Assembly (NCBI GenBank): GCA_029257405.1
Contig: JARIBO010000066.1
Location: forward strand, 41,128 to 105,127
From: Caryophanales bacterium
GTDB taxonomy: Bacteria > Bacillota > Bacilli > Bacillales > Amphibacillaceae
Direction: 5' to 3'
DNA: 64,000 bases
The translations under genes were made by a program, and so were the position numbers. Positions 36,742 through 45,942 of the stretch are shown here, piece after piece. Under the pieces are notes generated by a model, which was given only the letters and a program-made list of their open reading frames with translations, made no database searches and was not told the DNA's origin. Positions within the stretch are counted from its first letter, which is position 1; the number at the start of each line of letters is the position of its first letter.

Positions 36742-37632
36742 TTTTCTTTGTTTAATTAAATATTCAAGTGTACCTGAACCTACAAAAACACCCATCAATA
36801 TTAAAATAACGCCTATATAATGATTTTTTAAAATAGGTTCTCCTAAAAATAACGCGGCACCTAGTATCGCAAAAAAAGTATTTAAATTAATAAATATAGC
36901 TGTCTCTGCTGGACCTACATTTTTGACTGCGTAATTATAAGTCATATGACCAAATGCAGTTGCTATAAGTGCACTGAATAAAAATATACTTCCTAGTTTC
37001 CAATTAAATACGAGCGATATTTGTGTTAAATCTCCTTCGATTACATAAGCAAACATAAATATAATAGACGATCCAATAACTAGCATATAGCCTGTTAAAA
37101 GCCTTGGATCAAATGATGGATTTAATTTACTTATTAAAATAAAACTAAAGGCTTGCATAATCATCGAAAGAAAAATAAATAAGTCACCTATAGATATAGA
37201 CGCTAACCCACTGCCGCCTACCATTGACGTTACCATTATTCCGATAAAACCTAAGAAAAAACCAAATAACCTGAGCCTTGTTATCCGGTCTTTAAGTAAT
37301 ATACTTGAAAATATCATTGTAACAAGCGGTGCTGCTCCTAAAATAATTCCTGTATTTACACCTGTGGTTATTGTTAAACCTAGAGCTAAGAATGAATGAT
37401 GAAAAACAACATTAAAGATAGTAATGATTAAAAGTGTTTTTACTTCTTTCTTATTAGGCACCTTAAAAATTCCCATCATATATGAAATAATTAAAACACC
37501 TATTCCGGCAGTTAAAACTCGGTAGGCTGTTAATGTTATCGGTGGCACGTTATTAACAAGTGTTGATAATGCTGATACATTAAAACCCCAAATTGCCATT
37601 ACTAAAAATAATAAGGCATATATCTTACCCAA
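36721..37632 (-). CDS. EamA/DMT family metabolite exporter
   Basis: A 303-residue membrane protein with about ten helices arranged as two EamA repeats (about 1-140 and 150-290). The repeat ends, such as LRLFGFFLGFIGIMV and the YIGVILILMGVFVGS near the C-end, are typical of drug/metabolite transporters. Start is TTG at 37632, eight bases after AGGTG. Substrate unknown. Confidence 0.88.
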   Translation of the reverse strand: MGKIYALLFLVMAIWGFNVSALSTLVNNVPPITLTAYRVLTAGIGVLIISYMMGIFKVPNKKEVKTLLIITIFNVVFHHSFLALGLTITTGVNTGIILGAAPLVTMIFSSILLKDRITRLRLFGFFLGFIGIMVTSMVGGSGLASISIGDLFIFLSMIMQAFSFILISKLNPSFDPRLLTGYMLVIGSSIIFMFAYVIEGDLTQISLVFNWKLGSIFLFSALIATAFGHMTYNYAVKNVGPAETAIFINLNTFFAILGAALFLGEPILKNHYIGVILILMGVFVGSGTLEYLIKQRKIKKQAH

Positions 37633-37717
37633 CTAATCACCTATTCTTTAAAACTAATATTAACAAGTTTAACAGCATACAGACTATTTTCCAAATCGTT
37701 ACAATTTAACTTAACCC

Positions 37718-39037
37718 TTAAATTTTGATTTCTTTTCTTTTACTTGAAGAAGGAATATTTAATTCATCTCGATACTTGGCTATCGTACGCCTTGAAATTG
37801 CAATGTTTTGATTTATTTTCATTTGTTCAGCTAATTTTTGGTCCGATAGTGGTTTATATTTATTTTCTTTTTTTATCATTGACTGTAGAATATTTTTAAC
37901 TTGTGTTTGTGAAGTATCTTCTCCCGTGCTTGTTGATAGCCGGGTTGAAAAGAATTGTTTTAACTCAAATGTACCTGCTGGTGTCTGAATAATTTTATTA
38001 TCTGTCGCCCGACTCACTGTCGATTCATGCATGTCGATTATTTCAGCTACATCTTTTAATGTTAATGGATTTATTTTTTTGAGTCCCCCTAAAAAAACGT
38101 CAGTTTGCTTAGTTAAAAGTACATTCATAATTTTTATAATTGTACTTCTTCGTTGTTCAATACTATTTTTTAACCATTGATATTTTTTAAACTGATCTTT
38201 CACATAATTATCAAAATGATTAGATTCATTATTTTTCTGTGTATAATTTTGATTAAATGTTATATTGGGAATATAGTGATCGTTTAAATTTACAATGAAC
38301 TGTTCACTTTCTTCATCAAATTCCACAATAATATCTGGCGTAAGATAAGTTGCTTCTACACAATTAAAATTCCCTGCAGGTTTTGGATTTAACGAGCGAA
38401 TAATTTCAAATGCCTGATCTATTTCTCGCATGGATACATCTTCTTGTTTAGAAATAACATGCCACTGCTTATTAGCTAGCTCTTTTAAGTATGATTTAAC
38501 TATTTTTTTAGCTAATATTTCATCTGGGTAATAAAATTTTAATTGAATCTGTAAGCAATCCGCTAAATCGGCTGCCCCTATTCCTATCGGTTCTAATGAC
38601 TGTAATTTCAAAACCAATGATTCAAAAGCTAATTCACCTAGCTGTAGGTCCTTTGCTAAGTCTTGTTTATTAAAAGTAATATAACCATTCTCATCCAAAT
38701 TTAAAATTAAATACTTTAACTGCTCTTTTTTTTCTTGTGATATTTTTTTAAACTCAATTTGCTCAATCAGGAATTCATGTAAATTTCTTTCTTTATTAGC
38801 GACAAAATCTAGTGGATCTATATAATCATCATTTGATTGTACTGTCTGATTTCTACTTTTGGGATAATCATACGTTTCATTTTTTTCAACTAATTCAATT
38901 AATGGATTTTCCAACTCTTGTTCTTTTAAATAATCATATAAATCTTGAGTAGAATATTGTAATAATGTAATTGCTTGCCTTAACTCCGTCGTCATAACAA
39001 GGTTTAAATGCTGTTTTTGCTGCAGTACTAATTTCAT
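37718..39037 (-). CDS. sigL: RNA polymerase sigma-54 factor (SigL)
   Basis: Sigma factor of the RpoN type, recognising -24/-12 promoters and needing an AAA+ activator. Region I is Gln/Leu-rich (QQKQHLNLVMTTELRQAITLLQ) at the N-terminus. The core-binding domain lies in the middle. A helix-turn-helix near 330-350 (LKDVAEIIDMHESTVSRATDN) and the RpoN box SRRTIAKYRDELNIPSS near 413 complete it. At 439 residues it is of normal size. No activator gene or clear -24/-12 promoter was found in the window. In B. subtilis SigL controls amino-acid and acetoin catabolism. Confidence 0.95.
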   Translation of the reverse strand: MKLVLQQKQHLNLVMTTELRQAITLLQYSTQDLYDYLKEQELENPLIELVEKNETYDYPKSRNQTVQSNDDYIDPLDFVANKERNLHEFLIEQIEFKKISQEKKEQLKYLILNLDENGYITFNKQDLAKDLQLGELAFESLVLKLQSLEPIGIGAADLADCLQIQLKFYYPDEILAKKIVKSYLKELANKQWHVISKQEDVSMREIDQAFEIIRSLNPKPAGNFNCVEATYLTPDIIVEFDEESEQFIVNLNDHYIPNITFNQNYTQKNNESNHFDNYVKDQFKKYQWLKNSIEQRRSTIIKIMNVLLTKQTDVFLGGLKKINPLTLKDVAEIIDMHESTVSRATDNKIIQTPAGTFELKQFFSTRLSTSTGEDTSQTQVKNILQSMIKKENKYKPLSDQKLAEQMKINQNIAISRRTIAKYRDELNIPSSSKRKEIKI

Positions 39038-39085
39038 TAGAGACCACCTCCCACTGTAAGCGCGTTCATAATAGTCTATTAGTTA

Positions 39086-39625
39086 TTATTTAATAAGGTT
39101 ACTAACACTTTTAAAATTAGAATATTTAGCTGTCTCCATTAATTCGAATAAACACATTTCTACTGAAGTCGATTTAGCACCTAAACTGTTTAATTTCTTT
39201 ATTCCTATTTTCTTATTTTCTTTAGTTCGCGATGAAACTGCATCTTCTACAATTTCGATTTCGTAGTTGTGAGCAATTAAGTCAGCACCTGTTTGGTAGA
39301 CGCATACATGAGATTCAATTCCAGTTAATAAAAATGACTGACATTTAGTTGCTTCAATAGCTTCTTTAAACTCTGCATTTTTGTATGCACTGAAGGTTAT
39401 TTTTTCAATTGGTACATGTTCTTTCAGTAAATCTTGTATTTCTTCAACAGTTGGTCCTAAACCTGCTGGATATTGTTCCACCCATATTATTGGAATATTT
39501 AATATTTGAGCTCCTTTTATCAAGTTACAAATATTTTCAATCACAGATTCACTTTCATATACTAGTCTAGCTAATTTTCCTTGAACATCAACAACAATTA
39601 ATCCTGTTTGAGATTTTTTTAGCAA
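39086..39625 (-). CDS. Isochorismatase-fold cysteine hydrolase
   Basis: A 179-residue hydrolase of the isochorismatase superfamily. The catalytic Asp is in IVVDVQGKL near 13 and the nucleophilic Cys in GIESHVCVYQTGAD near 118. The segment WVEQYPAGLGPT with a central Lys-containing AYKNAE is also typical (YcaC-like group). The substrate is unknown. TTG start at 39625 after GAGGAGG. Lies 18 bp downstream of the TatD gene and probably forms an operon with it. Confidence 0.85.
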   Translation of the reverse strand: MLKKSQTGLIVVDVQGKLARLVYESESVIENICNLIKGAQILNIPIIWVEQYPAGLGPTVEEIQDLLKEHVPIEKITFSAYKNAEFKEAIEATKCQSFLLTGIESHVCVYQTGADLIAHNYEIEIVEDAVSSRTKENKKIGIKKLNSLGAKSTSVEMCLFELMETAKYSNFKSVSNLIK

Positions 39626-39642
39626 TGATAGGCCTCCTCAAG

Positions 39643-40413
39643 TCATAATTTATAAAGTTTTTTTGTATTTTCTAATATTTGTTCACCTATTTTAAATTTG
39701 TTCTCTTCTTTTATTTTGGCAATTTTATCTATTATATCATAAAGTATTTTTGGATGTGTCATCTTATTTTTATTGTGTTCATATTTCCATGGTCCGTCAG
39801 TTTCTATCATGAGTAATTCTTTTGGATAGTTTTTTACAAGTTGTCTTGTTCTTTCTTTAGTAAAAATATCTGGTGTAACCGAAATAAAGTATCCTTTTTC
39901 CTTCATTATATTCAATGTCGTATCATCAGTTTTACACCAATGAAAATGAGCTTGATGATAGTTATGTTTTTCTAATAAATCACAAACTAATTTAGTATCT
40001 TCGTAAATAGCATGTAAATTAAGTGGTTTATCTAATTCTTTTGCTAACACAATAAAGTGTTCTAACAATTCAAGATAAGGTTTTTTATTAAAATCAACAT
40101 TGTTTTTTCGGATATAAAAAGGAAGGCCGACCTCCCCAATTCCATAAATAAATTTTTCATGTTTTTTTATATAGTTAGTCAGTTCTTTTAACTCTGATTT
40201 AGTGAGAAGCTCTTGTTCAGGATGGTAACCGGCACAAGCTTTGACCTGTGAGTACTTTTTAGAAAATGATATTACCTTCTTTAAAGAAGCTAGATTGTTA
40301 CTAACTGAAATAAGTCCTGTAATATGATATTTTTCTAAGCTATTAAGAATCTTTTCACGGTCACTTCTACAATAAGTATCTATATGGATATGCGAATCGA
40401 TTACACTTACCAC
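39643..40413 (-). CDS. TatD-family metal-dependent hydrolase
   Basis: TIM-barrel metal hydrolase of 256 residues. DSHIHIDTY near the N-terminus gives the HxH pair, followed by GIGEVGLPF (Glu) near 94, NLHAIYED near 130, AHFHWCK near 155 and MIETDGPWKYE (Asp) near 204. Relatives act as DNases or on unknown phosphoesters. GTG start at 40413 after GGAGGG. The Cys-rich iron centre of other families is absent. Confidence 0.85.
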   Translation of the reverse strand: MVSVIDSHIHIDTYCRSDREKILNSLEKYHITGLISVSNNLASLKKVISFSKKYSQVKACAGYHPEQELLTKSELKELTNYIKKHEKFIYGIGEVGLPFYIRKNNVDFNKKPYLELLEHFIVLAKELDKPLNLHAIYEDTKLVCDLLEKHNYHQAHFHWCKTDDTTLNIMKEKGYFISVTPDIFTKERTRQLVKNYPKELLMIETDGPWKYEHNKNKMTHPKILYDIIDKIAKIKEENKFKIGEQILENTKKLYKL

Positions 40414-40430
40414 TATAACCCTCCTACTTT

Positions 40431-40805
40431 TTATTTCTTTTGTGATTTTAATATGTCACGAATCTCAACTAATAATTGTTCTTGTGCGTCTATTCCTAAT
40501 GTGTCTTCTTCAACTTCTTCTTTTTTACGTCTTAATATAAAACGTAAGGCTAAAAATATGGAGGCAGCAATAATTAAAAAATTCACGATAGTTTGAATGA
40601 AAGCACCATACATAACTGTCGCACTCCCTACTTCAATTGCTAAGCCACTAAAATCTGTTCCACCCATTAATATACCAACTAAAGGCATGATTATATCTTC
40701 TACTAACGAAGTAATAATTGCTCCAAATGCAGCACCAAATATTACTGCAACAGCTAAATCAATTAAATTTCCTTGAAAGGCAAACTCTTTAAAATCTTTT
40801 AACAT
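40431..40805 (-). CDS. mscL: Large-conductance mechanosensitive channel
   Basis: A 124-residue channel that opens on membrane tension and releases solutes during hypo-osmotic shock. Conserved N-terminal FKEFAFQGNLIDLAVAVIFG leads into the first membrane helix, a loop of about 30 residues and a second helix. A charged cytoplasmic helix RRKKEEVEEDTLG ends the protein. It complements the betaine importers in this window by letting solutes out. Confidence 0.95.
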   Translation of the reverse strand: MLKDFKEFAFQGNLIDLAVAVIFGAAFGAIITSLVEDIIMPLVGILMGGTDFSGLAIEVGSATVMYGAFIQTIVNFLIIAASIFLALRFILRRKKEEVEEDTLGIDAQEQLLVEIRDILKSQKK

Positions 40806-40876
40806 ACCGATTCCCCTTTTGTCACAGTGTATTTATTCTATTTTACATTTTTTCTTTTGTATGTGCAATCCACTCC

Positions 40877-40911
40877 CTGTTATAGTACAGATGAATTGTC
40901 ATCTATAACAG
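40877..40911. promoter_or_regulatory. Inverted repeat over the sulP -35 region
   Basis: CTGTTATAG and CTATAACAG are perfect 9-bp arms 17 bp apart (26 bp centre to centre). They flank the -35 hexamer of the sulP promoter, suggesting a dimeric repressor site. The regulator is unknown; the pattern is not a CymR box as I remember it. Confidence 0.55.
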
Positions 40912-40924
40912 TTTATGTTATAAT
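40896..40924 (+). promoter_or_regulatory. Sigma-A promoter of sulP
   Basis: TTGTCA (40896-40901), a 17-bp spacer and TATAAT (40919-40924), 77 bp before the sulP start. Confidence 0.75.
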
Positions 40925-41001
40925 CAGAGGGTATATAGCTCTTTACTACTCGTTTTATATTATATATAGTTAATTATATCTTAAGGAGTGGACCCGTAAC
41001 T

Positions 41002-42711
41002 TTGTTTAAGGACAATCGATTTAGAGGATTAACCACTAACGATTTAAAAAATGATTTAGTTGCCGGTGTAACAGTCGGTGTTGTTGCCATTCCATTAGCA
41101 ATGGCATTTGCAATTGCATCTGGCGTTAAACCAGAATATGGAATTTATACAACAATTATTGCAGGTCTAATCGTTGCGCTATTTGGAGGGTCACGTTTCC
41201 AAATTGCCGGACCTACAGGTGCATTTATTCCAATCTTACTCGCAATCGTGTTGCAATATGGCTATGAAGATCTTTTAATTGCTGGATTTTTAGCCGGTAT
41301 CTTATTAATGATTATGAGTTTCTTTAAATTAGGAAGCCTCATTACTTATATACCCAGATCAGTCACCATTGGTTTTACATCAGGAATAGCAGTTATTATT
41401 TTCTCAGGACAAATTGAAAACCTCTTAGGTATTGAAGGTGTGGAAAAGAAACAATATTTTCATGAAAATATAATGGAAATTGTCAATAATATAAGTACAA
41501 TTAATTTATTTAGTATTTTGATTGCACTTATTGGTTTTGCTTCAGTTTTACTTATCCCTAAAATATTTCCAAGAGTACCTGTTTTACTTGTCGCTTTGAT
41601 TGTGCCAACAATTATTAGTGTACTTATATTTCCTGGAAAAGTAGCTACAATTGGATCTGCTTTTGGTGGAATATCACAATCACTTCCTGCCTTTAGCTTT
41701 CCAGACTTTACATTTGATAAATTACTTTACCTTTGGCAACCTGCCTTTGTTATTGCTATGCTTGGTGGAATTGAATCTTTATTATCTGCAGTTGTAGCAG
41801 ATGGAATGACTGGTAAACAACATAAATCAAATAAAGAACTTTTTGGTCAAGGTTTAGCAAATATTATTACACCTTTATTTGGAGGTATTCCAGCAACAGG
41901 AGCAATTGCCCGAACGGCGACAAATATTAAAAGTGGAGCAGTGAGTCCGTGGTCTGGTATTTTCCAAAGTTTATTTGTTTTACTCACGTTACTTTTATTT
42001 GCGCCTTATGCATCTCATATACCACTTGCCAGTATGGCACCTATCTTAATGGTTGTTGCTTACAATATGAGTGAAGTAAAATCGTTTGCTCACATTATTA
42101 AAATGCGTTCTGGCGATTCGCTTGTTTTAGTGACTACTTTCTTGTTAACAGTATTTGTTAACTTGACTGTTGCAGTTCCTGTTGGACTGTTACTTGCAAT
42201 GATTTCATTTGTTAAGCGAATTAGTTCTGTTTTAGAAGTAGACGAATTGAAAATTGATGAATCTCCAGATGATAGTGATAATGAAAATAAGTTAGAAACT
42301 AATGCATGTCCTCAAATTGCTAGTTTTACAATTCAAGGACCGTTATTTTTCGGAGCAGCTGATCGTTTTGAATCTGCTTTAACACGGTCAATTAATGAAC
42401 GCCCGTCTGTTTTAATTTTAAAAATGAAATACGTTTCATTAATCGACGCTACTGCTGAAGCAAACTTATCTTCATTAATTAATGATTTTGTTGATTTAGG
42501 TGGCACTGTTTTAATTACTGAATTACCTGAGGAACCTCTAAATATGTTAAAAAGAAGTGGGTTATATGCAAATATTGGAGGCGAATACTTTTTTGAGAGC
42601 ACAACAGATGCTATCGATTATGCATTAGATATTATTAATGTAAATAAGTGTCCAAGGTGTTCACGGATAGGCGCTACTTCTTGCCAGGTCTTTAAAAAAA
42701 TAAATAATTAA
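41002..42711 (+). CDS. SulP family anion permease with STAS domain
   Basis: A 569-residue transporter of the SLC26/SulP family: about ten to twelve membrane helices to residue 410, then a cytoplasmic STAS domain (about 440-550). FQIAGPTGAFIPI near 75 and the GGIPATGAIARTATNIKSGA segment near 295 are typical. Sulfate, bicarbonate or other anions are possible substrates. Because a carbonic anhydrase is in the window but 25 kb away, a bicarbonate role is only a guess. The C-terminal Cys-rich tail CPRCSRIGATSC is unusual and could bind metal. TTG start after AAGGAG. Confidence 0.88.
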   Translation: MFKDNRFRGLTTNDLKNDLVAGVTVGVVAIPLAMAFAIASGVKPEYGIYTTIIAGLIVALFGGSRFQIAGPTGAFIPILLAIVLQYGYEDLLIAGFLAGILLMIMSFFKLGSLITYIPRSVTIGFTSGIAVIIFSGQIENLLGIEGVEKKQYFHENIMEIVNNISTINLFSILIALIGFASVLLIPKIFPRVPVLLVALIVPTIISVLIFPGKVATIGSAFGGISQSLPAFSFPDFTFDKLLYLWQPAFVIAMLGGIESLLSAVVADGMTGKQHKSNKELFGQGLANIITPLFGGIPATGAIARTATNIKSGAVSPWSGIFQSLFVLLTLLLFAPYASHIPLASMAPILMVVAYNMSEVKSFAHIIKMRSGDSLVLVTTFLLTVFVNLTVAVPVGLLLAMISFVKRISSVLEVDELKIDESPDDSDNENKLETNACPQIASFTIQGPLFFGAADRFESALTRSINERPSVLILKMKYVSLIDATAEANLSSLINDFVDLGGTVLITELPEEPLNMLKRSGLYANIGGEYFFESTTDAIDYALDIINVNKCPRCSRIGATSCQVFKKINN

Positions 42712-42720
42712 GATACTTAT

Positions 42721-42754
42721 CCCCTAAACCTCTTTAAAGAGTGTTAGGGGATTT
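42721..42754 (+). terminator. Terminator after sulP
   Basis: Stem CCCCTAA...TTAGGGG with inner CTCTTTAAAGAG, followed by ATTTTA. Confidence 0.75.
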
Positions 42755-42785
42755 TACTGTATACTTATTTGAAAGGAGGGATTTA

Positions 42786-43904
42786 ATGTCTTTGAATATA
42801 AATGAAATAACACTTAATCGTTTAAACATGACTTTAAAGCATCCATTTAAAACGAGTTTTGGTGTGGTTCAAGATAAAGATTTTTTTATAATTGAAATAA
42901 ATGATGATCAGGGCTTAACTGGATATGGTGAATCTGTTGCTTTTTCTAGCCCGTGGTATACAGAAGAAACAAGTGAAACGACCTTACACGTTATGCGCGA
43001 CTTTTTAATCCCTTTACTACAAGAGACACCTATTTCTCATCCAAGTGAGGTGACTGATGTATTTAGAGTAATTAGAGGTAATAATATGGCTAAGGCAGCT
43101 ATTGAAACTGCCATCTGGGATTTATATGCCAAACAAGTAAATCTACCTCTACACCAATTAATTGGAGGTAAACAAATGCAAATTGCTGCTGGAGTAAGCC
43201 TTGGTATTGAATCTGACACTACTAAATTAATCACAAAAATTAAAGAACATATAAATAAAGGGGTTAAAAGAGTTAAAATAAAAATAAAGAAAGATCATGA
43301 TATTGAAATCATCAAACAAGTACGCGAGGCTTTTCCAAACTTACCACTTATGGTCGACGCTAACTCTGCATATACGTTAGCTGATATAGACCATTTAAAA
43401 AAATTTGATGACTACAATTTATTAATGATTGAACAACCATTAGGTCATGATGATATTTTCGAACATTCTATTTTACAAAAACAACTTGCTACACCACTTT
43501 GTTTAGATGAAAGTATTTATTCATTAGAAGACGTTATTTTAGCGCATCAGTTAGGGAGTTGCCAAGTAATCAATTTAAAATTAGGACGTGTTGGAGGTCT
43601 TAGTGAGGCAATTAAAATCCATGATTACTGTGTTAAACATAAGATTGATTTATGGTGTGGTGGTATGTTAGAAGCTGGGATTGGTCGTGCTCACAACATT
43701 GCCTTATCAACTTTACCAGGATTTAATTTACCTGGAGATACAGGCGCTTCTGCTCATTACTGGTTTAAAGATATTATCAAACCAGAAGTAACTTTACTTG
43801 ATGGTGAAATTGAAGTAAATAACAATATCGGTATTGGTTACGAATTAAATAGTGATCATTTCCATGAATATGTAGTGGATAAAGTAAGTTATCCTTTTAA
43901 TTAA
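42786..43904 (+). CDS. menC: o-Succinylbenzoate synthase / N-acylamino acid racemase (MenC)
   Basis: Enolase-superfamily enzyme of 372 residues, of the OSBS/NAAAR branch used in Bacilli for menaquinone synthesis. Catalytic KxK is in VKIKIKK, metal ligands in MVDANSAY, MIEQPL and LDESI, and the second lysine in VINLKLGRVGG. The C-end WCGGMLEAGIGRAHN is diagnostic. The ATG at 42786 follows AAAGGAGGG; a longer frame upstream covers the sulP terminator and is not used. No other men genes are near, so a racemase role cannot be excluded. Confidence 0.88.
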   Translation: MSLNINEITLNRLNMTLKHPFKTSFGVVQDKDFFIIEINDDQGLTGYGESVAFSSPWYTEETSETTLHVMRDFLIPLLQETPISHPSEVTDVFRVIRGNNMAKAAIETAIWDLYAKQVNLPLHQLIGGKQMQIAAGVSLGIESDTTKLITKIKEHINKGVKRVKIKIKKDHDIEIIKQVREAFPNLPLMVDANSAYTLADIDHLKKFDDYNLLMIEQPLGHDDIFEHSILQKQLATPLCLDESIYSLEDVILAHQLGSCQVINLKLGRVGGLSEAIKIHDYCVKHKIDLWCGGMLEAGIGRAHNIALSTLPGFNLPGDTGASAHYWFKDIIKPEVTLLDGEIEVNNNIGIGYELNSDHFHEYVVDKVSYPFN

Positions 43905-43912
43905 TTTAAAAC

Positions 43913-43948
43913 AAAAAAAAGATAAGAGATTAATCTCTTATCTTTTTT
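43913..43948. terminator. Bidirectional terminator between menC and the SSS symporter gene
   Basis: Perfect stem AAAAAAGATAAGAGATT with its complement, between convergent genes. Confidence 0.9.
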
Positions 43949-43960
43949 GATGTTTTAAAT

Positions 43961-45499
43961 TTATTCTGCACCAATTCCTGTATGTGATCTAACTGACATT
44001 TCAGCGAACATTGCATCTTTATCTTCTGGCTTCGTAAGTAACGATACGATTACAGCGATTAAGAATCCTGCTGGAATTGATACAATACCTGGGTTAGTTA
44101 ATGGGAAGAGTGCTGCATCCCCCATAATTTCTGGTCCAATTAGAATTAATATAACTGTAATTGAAGTACCTGAAATCATTGCTGCAACTGCGCCTGGTGT
44201 ATTAAATCGCTTCCAGTAAATTGAGAAGATAATAACTGGTAAGTTAGAACTTGCACCAACTGCGAATGCATATGTAACGAGTTGGGCAACGTTAAAGTCT
44301 TTCGCTAATATTCCTAGAACAATTGAAACGACTCCAATTACAACTGATGTAATACGTGCAACCTGGAATTGTTTTTTATTATCAACTTTTCCACGCATAA
44401 TAACGTTCGTATAAATATCGTGAGCGAATACTCCAGCACCTGTAATAACAAGTCCTGCTACTACTGCAACAATTGTTGCGAAGGCTACTGCTGAAATACC
44501 TGCCATAAAGATTTCTCCACCGACTGTTCCGGCTCCCCCACCTAATACTTGAGCAAGTAATGGTGCGGCCATGTTTCCTCCACCACCAGCTGCGTTAATT
44601 GCTTCATCACCAACAAGAGCTGCTGATGCAAAACCAATTACTGCGATAACAAAGTAGAACGTTCCAATAATAACCATACCCCATACTACTGACGAACGTG
44701 CTGCTTGTGCTGTTGGTACTGTAAAGAATCTAACGAGTAAGTGAGATAACCCAGCTGTACCCAAGATTAATGTTAATCCAAGTGATAATAAATCAATCGG
44801 ATCTTTATATAAGTTACCTGGATGTAAGAATGGATTACCATCTACTTCTATTTCTGTTAAATCGCCAAATAGTGTAGATAAGTTAAAGTTAAAGATTACT
44901 GCGATAAACAGTAACATAACTACCATTGCACCCATTAATAAAATTGCTTTTATTATTTGTACCCAACTTGTTGCTAGCATCCCACCTAGTGATACATAAA
45001 TCATCATTAGTACTCCAACAATGACTAGTGACAGCTCGTAAGGGATTCCAATAAGTAAGTTTATGATTGCTCCTGCACCAACAAGTTGTGATATCATATA
45101 AAACATTGTAATTGCCATCGTTACAACAGCTGCTGCTGTTCTAACAGGTCTTTGATTTAATCTGTATGAAATTACGTCTGCTACCGTAAAGTTTCCTGAG
45201 TTTCTAAATGGTTCTGCTACGATATATAAAACAATCACGTAACCCATTAACCAACCAATAGAATACATAAATCCATCATAACCATATAATGCTACTAAAC
45301 CTGCGATACCTAGGAATGAAGCGGCACTTAGATAATCTCCTGCAATAGCTAAACCATTTTGGAATCCTGTAAGTGATCTACCAGCTGCATAGAAGTCACC
45401 TGTCCCACTTGTTTTCTTTGACGCTAAATATGTAACGTACATCGTCAGAGCGATAATGACTCCAAATAATGCTATACCAAATATTTTTGCTATATCCAA
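43961..45499 (-). CDS. Sodium:solute symporter, acetate/pyruvate type (ActP-like)
   Basis: SSS-family Na+ symporter of 512 residues with about thirteen helices, similar to ActP/YwcA acetate permeases. The N-terminal GDFYAAGRSLTGFQNGLAIAGDYLSAASFLG is the strong ActP signature (Na+ site region), and GAVAAMISG near 435 also fits. It is paired with a DUF485 gene 2 bp upstream, as in known acetate systems. The pair has its own promoter with a cre-like site and possible LytTR repeats, so it may be the target of the two-component system encoded just upstream. Confidence 0.92.
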   Translation of the reverse strand: MDIAKIFGIALFGVIIALTMYVTYLASKKTSGTGDFYAAGRSLTGFQNGLAIAGDYLSAASFLGIAGLVALYGYDGFMYSIGWLMGYVIVLYIVAEPFRNSGNFTVADVISYRLNQRPVRTAAAVVTMAITMFYMISQLVGAGAIINLLIGIPYELSLVIVGVLMMIYVSLGGMLATSWVQIIKAILLMGAMVVMLLFIAVIFNFNLSTLFGDLTEIEVDGNPFLHPGNLYKDPIDLLSLGLTLILGTAGLSHLLVRFFTVPTAQAARSSVVWGMVIIGTFYFVIAVIGFASAALVGDEAINAAGGGGNMAAPLLAQVLGGGAGTVGGEIFMAGISAVAFATIVAVVAGLVITGAGVFAHDIYTNVIMRGKVDNKKQFQVARITSVVIGVVSIVLGILAKDFNVAQLVTYAFAVGASSNLPVIIFSIYWKRFNTPGAVAAMISGTSITVILILIGPEIMGDAALFPLTNPGIVSIPAGFLIAVIVSLLTKPEDKDAMFAEMSVRSHTGIGAE

Positions 45500-45501
45500 T
45501 G

Positions 45502-45831
45502 TTATACAGTCCCTTCTCCATCAGTGTATTTCTCTACAATTTCATCTACTAATTTATCATAAGAACGTGCTTTGATAACGTATACAAATGCAAGTGCCCA
45601 GATTACGAGATAGTATGATACGCCGAATAAGTAACCTTTTGTTAAATTACCTATAAGTGGTTCTGCCATAAAATCCTGTGCATAAGCTGACATGACTATA
45701 AAGAATAGATAGTATGCTATAAACAATAATGGTACTGGGAAAATAAAGCGATATTTCCTTCTTTTTAGTTCCTTAAACTCATCCGTTTGCTCAATCTTGA
45801 TATATTCATATTTTGTATTGTACTCAGCCAT
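45502..45831 (-). CDS. DUF485 membrane protein, partner of SSS symporter
   Basis: A 109-residue membrane protein with two helices (about 28-50 and 65-88). FPVPLLFIAYYLFFIVM and the ending ARSYDKLVDEI are typical of DUF485 proteins, which are almost always encoded before ActP-like symporters. The exact function is not known. ATG start after AAGGAGGT. A homologous gene with an abnormal start sits before the other symporter. Confidence 0.9.
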   Translation of the reverse strand: MAEYNTKYEYIKIEQTDEFKELKRRKYRFIFPVPLLFIAYYLFFIVMSAYAQDFMAEPLIGNLTKGYLFGVSYYLVIWALAFVYVIKARSYDKLVDEIVEKYTDGEGTV

Positions 45832-45853
45832 TACTTATTACCTCCTTATTTGA

Positions 45854-45869
45854 ATGTAAACGCTTTAAT
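45854..45869. promoter_or_regulatory. cre-like catabolite control site
   Basis: Read on the minus strand, ATTAAAGCGTTTACAT fits the CcpA site consensus WTGNAANCGNWWNCAW except T for G at position 3. It lies just downstream of the predicted start of transcription of DUF485-symporter, a road-block position. Confidence 0.6.
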
Positions 45870-45882
45870 TTGTGTAGAGTAA

Positions 45883-45911
45883 AGTATAACAATTTGAGTT
45901 CCTTTTTTAAA
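45883..45911 (-). promoter_or_regulatory. Promoter of the DUF485-symporter operon
   Basis: TTTAAA (45911-45906), a 17-bp spacer and TATACT (45888-45883) on the minus strand. The -35 is weak, consistent with need of an activator. Confidence 0.6.
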
Positions 45912-45942
45912 CTTTATCGCTCGAATTGCCATTAAAAGTCAC

